NCBI GenBank assembly: GCA_031216445.1
Contig: CM062211.1
Span: forward strand, 3,112,001 to 3,176,000
Length of the DNA stretch: 64,000 nt
From: Lateolabrax maculatus
Lineage: Eukaryota > Chordata > Actinopteri > Acropomatiformes > Lateolabracidae
Direction of reading: 5' to 3'
Made by a program: the position numbers and the translations under genes. Position 1 is the first letter of the stretch. Each line of letters opens with the position of its first letter. Positions 38,101-48,426 of this stretch are shown here, piece after piece. The notes beneath the pieces are model-generated. The model searched no databases. It worked only from the letters and a program-made list of their open reading frames with translations, and had not been told where the DNA came from.

Positions 38101-39000
38101 TTACTCCTCAAGTGTGTTTCCAGCGCTCGCTTGACTCCGAGCCTGTGAGCTAGGAGCTTGCGAGGAGCCCGTGAACGCCGCGCGGCCCCCTGGCGGCGGG
38201 CGGCGGCGGTGCGGCCGCGGCTCCGCGCTGGGACTGGTCCTTTCGCAGCCATTTTCTGTCCAACCAAACAGCCGTCTCAGGGAGGTAACCAACCAGGGCT
38301 TCATTGCAGGTTTGTGCCTGGCTCCGGCCAATGATTGCTAACCGATTCCTCGTTAGCTCGAATGGAAATGTCCGTCTCTGTCTGATTTTTTATTTGTTGT
38401 CTGAGTGAATGAGGGCTGCTCATCAGGAAGTATTCAGCGGGCGAAACTTTAAAAAAATGACTGTTTAACATTTCGGCCGCGGCCACGTCCTGCTCCGCTC
38501 CGCGCGACAAAGAGCAGGCCGACGCGGGTCCGTGCAGGCGCGGGTTGCAGCGGATCGACCATGAAACCGTGTCCACGGGACACTATGTGCCTGAGTAGGT
38601 TAACCCCAGAAGGTAACAGCCCGCTGGACAGCCTCCCCTCACCCGGCTGAGCTCGTTTTCTTTGTTAGGAGCCGCGAACGGGCGGGCTCCGGTAGCCCCG
38701 GTAGCTCCGGTGGCTACACGTCTCCCCCGTTACCCGCGGCTGACATCTGCTAGCCAGTTAGCACATGGCAGCTCAACACAGATCGATGTAATAATGGTCG
38801 TGTGGTCGAGGTGGTCTGACCTCTGCGCGGCTCTGCGGCCGGATAACCGGCGTTACCGCGGTTTTTTTTTTTTTTTTTTTGTCTCCGCTCAGGTGAACGT
38901 CCCGGCACCGACACCGACACGACGAGCTCCCGGTGTCGAGCCCAGTGTTGAAGTCTGAACGCTTCGCCCCGCAAACACATTTCATTATGTAAAACTGCGT
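38100..39000. promoter_or_regulatory. GC-rich bidirectional promoter zone between the txnrd-like gene and nfyb
   Basis: CpG-rich sequence with several GGCGG/CCGCC blocks and no TATA box lies between two head-to-head genes. A consensus CCAAT box (ggCCAATga) is at 38,328-38,332, plus strand. Possible first-exon donors for nfyb include CAGGGAG|GTAACC (38,285). Poly-T tracts follow at 38,862-38,880 and 39,132-39,148. Transcription start sites were not determined. Confidence 0.5.
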
Positions 39001-39906
39001 GTACTGTGAGGCTGGGGGGGGTGGGGGGGTCACATCTTCGTCGTCCCCCTCCTGGAAACATGTCCGTCCTCTGATCGAGAGGCTGCGACGACCTGAATGC
39101 AACATTTGGCACCAAACCAAACCAGAGGCGCTTTTTTTTTTTTTTTTTCCGCCAAGTCAGTGAGCTAACGAGCAGGGAGACAAAGCGAAGCCCCCACCGG
39201 TTCATTTTTAACACACAATTCAACTTAAAATAGACTATTCAGGAGTTGATCGCTAACCTAGTTTCGTTTAGCGGCCTCCTACGTCCACATGTCCGAGTAG
39301 TTTACATTTTTAGTCGTGGAGATAACCTTCAAAACACGCCGATGTGCTTGTGGTGTTGATGAATGGCTGTCACGGTCACTGCTGGTACTGTGATGGGCCT
39401 CACAGTTATCTCCAGCCTTCTGTATGAATAATTCATTTACCATAGATAGTTGTGCAAAGACAAATACAATGCAAGTCTAATGCACCTTTTTAGTTCTGGT
39501 GATGATCAGTGCTGCATGAAAGGCCAACATGTATTCAACCATTGTGTGAATTTGGCTGTTTGAAACGGTTGTGCATACCAAAACATTTAATCAAAAAATC
39601 AAAATCAAAGTAGCGGAAACAACAGTTCACCAGGGCCTATAGCAATGTGTTCAGACTGTTTTGTCTTGATGCTCAGTTTGCTGTAAATCCATCCATGGGT
39701 TTTCCCAGCTGGCGATAAGGAAATACAGCCACAACAGCAAAGATTAGGGTCCCTTTCTAACTTTCAGTGCCTCACATATTCTATATTTCCCCCGAGTAAA
39801 TCAGTTGAATGATGTTCATCAGTAACTCAACAGCATGCATAAGATCATTGGTCAGCGCAGAGATGAGTGAACTGAATCCATGTGCATGGATGATTGTGTC
39901 AACCCG

Positions 39907-39954
<48 letters not shown>

Positions 39955-40043
39955 CTCACTGGCTCTGGTTGTACTTTGATGTTGTTTCAGGCTTTGTAGC
40001 TTTAGATATTTAAATGAGACGTGTGTGTGTGTGTGCTTTGCAG
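39001..40043 (+). other. nfyb first intron, with (TA)n tract
   Basis: Non-coding sequence between the GC-rich promoter zone and the first nfyb coding exon. It ends in the acceptor gtgtgctttgcag at 40,043. A (TA)n tract at 39,906-39,954, broken once by an AA, lies 90 bases before the acceptor. Confidence 0.6.
39906..39954. repeat. (TA)n microsatellite
   Basis: About 24 TA units with one frame-shifting AA in the middle. Confidence 0.9.
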
Positions 40044-42080
40044 ATGGACGGAGACAGCTCGACCACCGACGCCTCCCAGCTGGGCATCACTGGAGAGTAC
40101 ATGGCATCCGGTCACTACGTTCTCCAGTCTCAAGATGGTGAGGAGCGGCCGAAGAGCAGATCAGACAACCAACGGTCGGCGTTGTGCTTAGGCTCGGGTC
40201 ACAAAGAGCTGACCCCGTGTGTGTTATGTGTTCTGCAGATGACGGAGAGGAGAGTCTGAATGACCATGACGACAGCGGCATCAAAGAGAACTTCAGGGAG
40301 CAGGACATCTATCTTCCCATTGCCAACGTGGCTCGCATCATGAAGAACGCTGTCCCTCAGACTGGAAAGGTCAGTGAGGGAGAGGAGTGAAGGAGCAGGA
40401 CTCCTCAGTTTCTTATGAATGCGTATTATACTAAAAATGGAATTACAGTTGTGTCAGGGGAGAAAAGTGTCATTCCAGCATTAAATTATTATCTTTTAAG
40501 AACGGTGTTTTGTTCACTCAGAGGACTTTTTTTCTTTTTAGACGAAATTCACAAAGTAAATAATTTTGTGGTGCAAGAAACAGAAGGTAAATCTTTTTAG
40601 ATTTAAAATTATTACTAGTCATTACTAAACGATTTATGAGGAATGGAATGCACTCAACGCATTTGTTAAACTTCAAACACTGAATGTTTGTTTACGAGAA
40701 CTCGACAGGGCAAATATATGGTGAGCACAGAGGGACCTCCCCCCCCCCAAAAGAAGATGAATGTGAAAACAACCATTGGAAGGAACAATAAGAAAAAACA
40801 GTTATGTTGTATCTTTTTCCGTGGAGCCTCAGAAGGATCGTCCTTCATTGCGAGGCCTATCCCAGTATTTTTAATTGCCTGCCACTAAAACCGGCCTATG
40901 GGAGCTTTCTGTAATGCGTCTCTAAATAAACTTTAGTTTGGGCCACGAGACGATCACTTTACAATCAAAGGTTGTCAAAACTTTATTTCTCCTGCCGTTT
41001 TCGGTGTAAACATAAACACACATTTATTACTTGAGGCTAGACAGCTTTCCTCTCATACTGTTATTTGTTTGGGTTTTGTCTCCGCAGATTGCGAAAGACG
41101 CCAAGGAGTGTGTGCAGGAGTGTGTGAGCGAGTTCATCAGCTTCATCACGTCAGAGGCGAGCGAGCGCTGCCACCAGGAGAAGAGGAAGACCATCAATGG
41201 GGAGGACATCCTGTTCGCCATGTCCACGCTGGGCTTCGACATGTACGTGGAGCCGCTGAAGCTTTACCTGCAGAAGTTCAGAGAGGTGAGACACAAACCA
41301 GGGCCCCACATAAAGGGGGGCAGTTACCTCACTGTAAAATGTAACCACAGGTTGGAGTTAGTTTATATTTTAAATATAATTAAATGTTGTTTCTAGAGCA
41401 GGAACAGTAATGTTTACAACAGCAAAGTCACTATATAAACTCAATACTATCTCACTGGAAAGTGGAAACAAATCCAAAATGTCAGTAAAATAAATAATAC
41501 AGAGTGAAATTTAGAGGGAGGAAGAATAATTTGCCAAATTTTAAGATGCGTGGTAATCTAAGTTAAACAGTTGTAATGCTTTCTGCTTCTCTGGTGTTTC
41601 TCCCAGGCCATGAAGGGGGAGAAGGGGATCCCAGGGGTGGCGGTGGGAGAAAGCCTGGGAGAGGAGCTCACAGATGATAGCTTCAGTAAGTAGCCTTTAG
41701 TAATATTTTAGAATTTGTCATCGTGTTTGCTTTTATTCCTCTTCTTTTGACATGCATTTGCTTAAGTTTCATTGGCCGTGTTCTCAATCTGCTCATTAAA
41801 ATACACTTCCCCTCCTTCATCAGCAAATCCACTGCCAGCTGGGATCATCACAGCAGACGGGCAGCAGCAGAACGTCATGGTGTACACCACCTCATATCAA
41901 CAGGTAAACTGCAGCACTTCACTGGTTGGATCGTGTTGCTTGCACCACTACTGTCACACTTCCTGTACTGATCTGGATGGGACAATAAACCAGTTAAGAA
42001 AATAATACACACCATCTCCAACTAATCTCTGCGTGTGTGTGTTGCAGATTCCCACTGTACAGCAGATCCAGTTTTCATGA
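40044..42080 (+). CDS. nfyb: Nuclear transcription factor Y subunit beta
   Basis: Six coding exons (40,044-40,137; 40,239-40,369; 41,088-41,285; 41,607-41,685; 41,824-41,903; 42,048-42,080) give 204 residues against 207 in human. NF-YB pairs with NF-YC through a histone fold, and NF-YA then joins to bind CCAAT boxes. Start MDGDSSTTDASQLGIT, histone fold from REQDIYLPIANVARIMKNA (about 50) to LKLYLQKFRE (about 141) across exons 3-4, including KECVQECVSEFISFIT and KTINGEDILFAMSTLGF; the Cys-containing helix and KRKTING loop are unchanged from mammals. The Gln-containing C-terminus ends TTSYQQ-IPTVQQIQFS. All splice sites are GT-AG and phases agree. The start follows an acceptor, so a 5' UTR exon lies upstream; mammals have two extra residues (MT) before this Met. 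The gene is head to head with the txnrd-like gene and tail to tail with hal. Confidence 0.98.
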
Positions 42081-42625
42081 CGAGGCCTTACCTCGAGCCC
42101 GAACACAGCGGCTCCTCACCAGGCCCACGCTCGCCGGGTGACCTCTGACCCCGCCGCAGGGTAAAGGTGATCGGACGGACAGGGAGGAGGGGGGAGAGGC
42201 GTCTGCAGGAACCCTCATGTACAGAGAAATCACTACCTGTTCAGTAGAAAGTGTAGTTTCTAGTTGTGAGGTACCAAATGTTTTGGAGTGCATCCAAACC
42301 AGCTGGGAAATTGAGGCTTTATTTTAAAGGCTAGTCTTATTACATTATTTAGTGGTCAAATTCTTTTTGTGAGTGTGTGTGTGTGTGTGTTAATGTGTTT
42401 GCTTTTATGCATTTTCTTCTTTTGGGTCGGGGGTTGGGGGGTAAGGGGAAGTGTTGTATTGGATGCTTATTTTTGAACGCCTTCTCTGTTTGAACCGAGA
42501 GAAGCCACATTGATACGTCACATCAGATCATGCAGCTAGCTCTTTTGTAAGTTCACACAATTTACCATGTGCTTTAATGTTATGTAAATCCTTTGAATAA
42601 AAATTCAAACGTGATCTTTGAAATC
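42081..42625 (+). other. nfyb: nfyb 3' UTR with poly(A) signal
   Basis: It runs from the stop codon to the AATAAA at 42,596-42,601, followed by a T-rich stretch (gctgtttttattattatttgtc) suitable as a downstream element. A short (GT)n tract lies at about 42,371-42,390. No other AATAAA occurs earlier in the UTR. Confidence 0.75.
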
Positions 42626-42633
42626 TCGCTGTT

Positions 42634-42639
42634 TTTATT
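42634..42639 (-). terminator. hal: hal poly(A) signal
   Basis: AATAAA on the minus strand, 80 bases after the hal stop codon. Its expected cleavage zone (about 42,605-42,625) coincides with that of nfyb on the other strand. Confidence 0.65.
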
Positions 42640-42719
42640 ATTATTTGTCATATTCAATCACAAAACAATCCCAGTTTGCATAGTTTCATATTAAGTAAAG
42701 CTGTAGCTTCTGTACATAT

Positions 42720-45700
42720 TCATGGCTGCAGCTTCTTCCTGTATTCGTCCATGTACGGTTGAACTGTCGTCCAGACCTGAAAGCAGAAATCAACACAAAC
42801 CATGAAGTCGTCACATTGTGACGTCATTACACCACTCTAGTAAAATGTTGGTGTGTTTAGGGGCCAACTCACCTTTCGCTGTCTGACAAGTGCGTGAGCG
42901 GCTTCTATGTCTGGACTCATGACGCGGTCTCTGTCCCACGGACTGGAGAGACAAGGATTAGTAAGGACATCCTCATAGTACTGTGGCCATACCAAATGAT
43001 CTGTCTTCACACTGATTCTGACCAAATGGGAACTAGGAAGTTCCCTGCTTTTTGGGTTGGAAAAATCCACTTAAACTCCTCTCCTGGTAGAACGCTTGTA
43101 CCACGACTTATAGGTCGCCATTGTTGAGACAGAAGACAAAATGATTTCTTTGATGAAACAATGTGTGGATGTAGTTACATGACAAAGCGCAGTGAATGTT
43201 GTTTACGTGACATAATTAGCTTCACGGTAAGTTCTGAGTGTCTGACCTGACAGCAGAGCGCAGCAACTCGTGGACCTTCTCCAGAGGAGCGGTGGTCTTC
43301 AGAGGACGCAGGAACTCCAGAGCCTGGCAGGCGGCCAGCAGCTCTACGGCCAGCACTGCGCGGCAAGAAACATGGGGTCATATGCTGAGCATAGGGGCGC
43401 GCGTTGTTGATCTGTGTTTGCGGTGTGTCACCTTGCTCCACGTGCTCCACCACCCTCAGGGCTTTGCGAGCAGCCCAGCCGCCCATAGACACGTGGTCCT
43501 CGGTGGCTGCACTGGTGGACAGGGAGTCGACGGAGGACGGGTGGCACAGAGCCTTGCTCTCTGACACTGTAGAAATGGGTAGTTGGGACTAGTTAATACA
43601 CACTTCAAAGGGAGTACTCAGAGTTTTGTTGTAAACACTTGTGGAAGATCAATTACAGTAACAACTCCAACCAGATTGAAATATCTCAGCTATTGGGCGG
43701 GTTGCCATGATATTTTGTACAGGCACTGATAGTCCCCTTTGTTGAGCCTCTACCTAATATCGCCTAGGAAAACAAACGGACACACCTAAGGCGGCAGCAG
43801 TGCAGTGAGCCATCATGAAGCCAGAGTTCAACCCTCCATCTTGGACGAGGAAGGCGGGCAGTTCGCTGAGGGCCGGGTTCACCAGCCTCTCAATCCTCCT
43901 CTCGCTAATGCTGGCCAGCTCGTGGACACCTATGGCCAGGTAGTCCATGGCCTGAAACGGCAAAGCCACACCCGGTGTTCAATCCAAAAGATTGACGGCA
44001 GACGAAAAAATGACCACAAGCCAAAGCGGAAGGGTGTGATTTTCATCTGATGGCAAGTACGGATGTTTTTACTTGTTTTGACCACCAGTGTTTTCCACGG
44101 TGTCACTTACTGAGATTACACTTGGTGCCCGGCCAAAGCAGCCTGCAGGATATCAAACATTGCCAGACAATTTACGAGCATTTAGCTGCAGACTCTCCTG
44201 AAAGTCCTCCCTTCTGCCAACCCAAACACCATCACCCACACAGATCAGGAGGATACCAAAGTGAGAAGAGGATACGGGGCAATAAATCAGGCAGCGATCT
44301 CATTAGTTAGTTCAGTGTTCAGTGACTTTACCTTGGCTGGATACTCTCCATGGAAATTCCCACCAGATATTGCCTCCCCAGTTTCAGCAAATACCAGCTG
44401 GAGATAAGTTGAGGGTTCATAAAGCACCAGAGAGTTTCTTGTAGTTTGTAAAATACTGCCACCCTTTGGTAAAACATTTATATCACATGATGTAGAGGGA
44501 AAATGCCACAAACCACATACACTAATGTGTCAGGAATAAGGAGCTTTAAGGAAGAAAACAAGTATTGTATCCTTCAGTGACTAAAGGTAAGTATTCTACT
44601 CCATAAATCAATACTTACAGTATTCATTAAAGGGGTTGTTATTTCAGACATCTAAGTGTCATCTAAGTTTACAAAATAAAAGTAAATCAAACCAGTAAAT
44701 GCAGCAATTTTAAAGCCCCTAAGTGTTGACTGTGATTGAAAGCACCCCTCAAATCATTCTGATGGCATAAGCTCTTGTCTGTAGAAAAGTGAGACAATGC
44801 TGGTGTAAACTGGTGCAGTCTATTTGTTGCTTTCAGCCCTTTATTCTCAGTGTATTCCCAGGTTGGATCTGTATAGAGGTGGGACTCTTACTTCCACTGG
44901 AGAAAATGTTCAAATTGTACACATCGGGGCTTTGAGTCACCCAGCCTTGATTTTGGACATTAATGATGATAATGAGTCGAAAGATAAATTAAGTAACATA
45001 GTTCAACAATAGCCGATAGTTAGACACGATGATGGATACTACTCCCATGTCGGTCCACTGAATACAAAGCAGGAGCCGGGAGCTGATTAGCTTAGTTTAG
45101 CATGCAGACTGACCACCGCTCCCAACCCCTTAAATATTTTGCAATCCGATATGATAAAAAAAAGCAGCAAATCGTCACATCTGAGACGCTTTAACCAACA
45201 AACGTTTAGAAGTTTTGCTTGAAAAACTACTAAAAAGATTAATTGATTACTCTTCTGTCTTTAGACCAGTCATCACAGCTCTAATCATATAAAAGATTGC
45301 TTCCTAGGTGCGACCTAAACCGACACATTAGACAGGCTGAGAGCTGTGTCAGGTCACAGCTGTTTCTGTAGGATACTGGGTTATCCGTGGCACTGTTCAG
45401 CTCAGTGGAAATCACTTTCTGGACAAAAGCGATTGTGTCATTCACCACTCCATGAACCTGCAGCAAGCAGAGATGCAGCCAAATAAAAGTAATCTGCCTC
45501 CACACTCATTCCATGACGTTTGATGATAGTGGTGGAAACACAGACTTCACAGGGATTATGAACAGTTTTGATTTCACCTTGACAACCGCACATTTTTTCA
45601 GTTAAAGACTCACAAAGACTCAGAAACACTGTTTCTGCAGGGCTGAAATGAAATTACATCTTGAAACTTATTAACCTACACACTTTACCTGTGGGATACA

Positions 45701-48395
45701 ACGCAGAGTGTAGGCATCCTGAACACGTTTGCATGATCTGTGGCTTTCTACAGGAAGGACATCACAAGGAAATCAGAGAGGAAACCGCCAAATAACATCA
45801 ACAAATAACAAGTCATTGTTTAAAAACATAAAAACCAAGCGGCAAATATTGTGACAGTCGTGCAGGTCCTACCTGAGATCTGAGAAGGGAAAACATCAGA
45901 GTCTAACAGAGAGCGAAGCCTCTCAGCCACCTCCACCTGACCGGAGTGAGGTCTCACTGCATGGATAGCTACAACACAGCAATTATGTTTAAAACGTTTA
46001 AGCAAACGGTTGCTTATTTTCTGAACAAAGAGCAACTTTATAATTAATTTGGAGTGCTGTTTCTGGCCACCCGACGAATGTAAGACAAATATTCCCTCTC
46101 TTTTAGCTCTCTCTATGGTCTTTACCAACTATGGAGAAAGATATCTAGCTTTCTAGCTGCTATGTTCACCAGCAGGCTCTCACTCCCTTTATGAACAGGT
46201 TTATGTCACAGTCAATACATACAGTACCTTGGGTGGGCGTGCCATATATTATCATTGCACTCAGAAATTCCAACAAATTCGTATTTCAGTGGTACTATTA
46301 GAGTTAATGGACAAAAATAAAAAAAAAAATGGGAATCTGCCAGCTTGCTGACTTGCAAATATTAGGCGTAGCAGAAATAGTGCCTTCCAGTGAGCACTCA
46401 GGGAATTAAAAGTCTTGTATAGGTACCGCTGTGGAAGGCCTTTGTGCTGCCCTTCAGGGCTTCCAGACTCAAGGCGGCAATGATGTCAGCTTGTCTGGCC
46501 ACGCCCAGAGCCCTCTCCACAGCCTCCGCCCCCAGAGACGATATCAGCTGAGTGCCATTGATCAGAGCGATTCCCTGTTCAACACCCAGAATCATCAAGC
46601 TAATCCATACTGATCAACTGTAATGTACATATATCTTTAAAGTTGCATCACAGGAAACCAATAAAACGTTTTGTGTTTGTATTATTATACAAACACAAGT
46701 TATGATTATAACAATGTCTAAATAAATGATAGACATGATGGCCGGAGCTACGAAAGTGTAAATAACCACAGTTTTCCTTTAATAATAAAGATTGTACCTC
46801 CTTTGGTTTCAGCACGAGAGGTTTGAGCCCATGGCCCTCCAACACCTGTAAAAATAATGAAAATAGGTCTATAAAGCATTTACTGACCATAAATAAAGCC
46901 AGTAGTTTATTAGTATTAAAAAGTGGTACAAAAAAAAACAACTAATAAAAAATATCTTGGCCTTCATAGTGTGGAACTGTTGAAGAAACTCACAGCCTTG
47001 GCATCTGCCCAGCCGCTCTGCGGTGACCACATCCTACCCTCCCCCATCAGGCCCAGGGTGAGGTGAGCCAGCGGGGCCAAGTCTCCACTCGCTCCCACAG
47101 TACCCTTCTCTGGTACCCAGGACAAACAGGATGCTGTAACACACACACACACACACACCCTATTTAGCATCAGGTAGAATGTAAATAAATAACAAAACCC
47201 CCCTTATTTATAATAAAACATGTCCTTACATTTGATATGAATATTACATATTTATTCATTATATGCGGTATATTATATTTGTTTGTTATATTTATTAATG
47301 AAGCATTTATTCTATATTTTTATAGAATATTTAATATTCTTATTGTGTTGTCGATCAGTTATTAACTGTTTATACACCAGTTACAGATGCTTCATAGGAA
47401 AAGTTATAATTGATGACAAGCATATAAATAAACGCCTGAAAATGTCCTTATATCTGCTTACTTTATTTCAGTGTCTTCTAAACAAATGTCTTTGTGTTTA
47501 TGTACATATACAGTACGTATGTATTCATAAATGAGTGTATATGCACATCCTCCCCCCGGGTCAAATCAAAGCTGACAATAGCATTGTAGCTACGCAGATG
47601 AGACCCAGATCCAGTGAGCTCTCTCACTAAGTGACTGTGCTCCCTCAGACCCACCGTGCCAGCACTTAAATATGCATCAGCTGTACAGACAGTCGTGACG
47701 ATCTCTTGTCTGATCTTCGCAAAAAGATAAAAAAACAACACGTCATCACATTCAGAACGCTGCTGCCAGAGTTCTAACTAGGATCAGGAGAACTGAGCAC
47801 ATCACTCCTGTTCTCGAATCATTACACAGGCTTCCAGTTAGTTAGAACATATTGTGTATTTTAAAGTGCTGCTGCTGGTTTATAAATCACTTAACAACCT
47901 TGGGCCGAAATACATTTCTGATGTCCTTAAAGGAAACCCAGTAGGTCTGTTCGATCTGTAGAAAGCAGTCAGCTGGTTACCTCGTGCAGAACCTGATTTG
48001 TGGTCTATTATTATTTTTGTGTATTTGCATTTTATTTAATTTTGTCCATTGTATTCTCATTTATAGTAGTGTCATTTTATTGTATTGTTATAAAAAAGAA
48101 AATTGTGCATGTCTTCACCTCATGGAAGTAATATACACATAAAGCTTCCTTGCCTGTTTACTGCTTTTAAATGCTGAATAGGGGGGTTAAAGTAAAGTGC
48201 TACTGAGAGTCGAACGGAGTAGGATAGTATAAAACAGAATCAAATAGAATAGTGGTATACCATTGAAGGCCTTCATCATAGCGTCAAGGGTTTCCATGGA
48301 GACGCCGCTGTGGCCTTTTGCAAGGACATTGATTCTCAGAACCAGCAGCATGCGTGTCCTCTCTACACTTAATGGGGCACCCACTCCTTCACACA

Positions 48396-48426
<31 letters not shown>

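Noticed and set aside
38080..38105. First exon of the txnrd-like gene ending at a GTAACT donor
   Set aside because: Only the donor-like sequence supports it; nothing ties it to the acceptor at 37,033.
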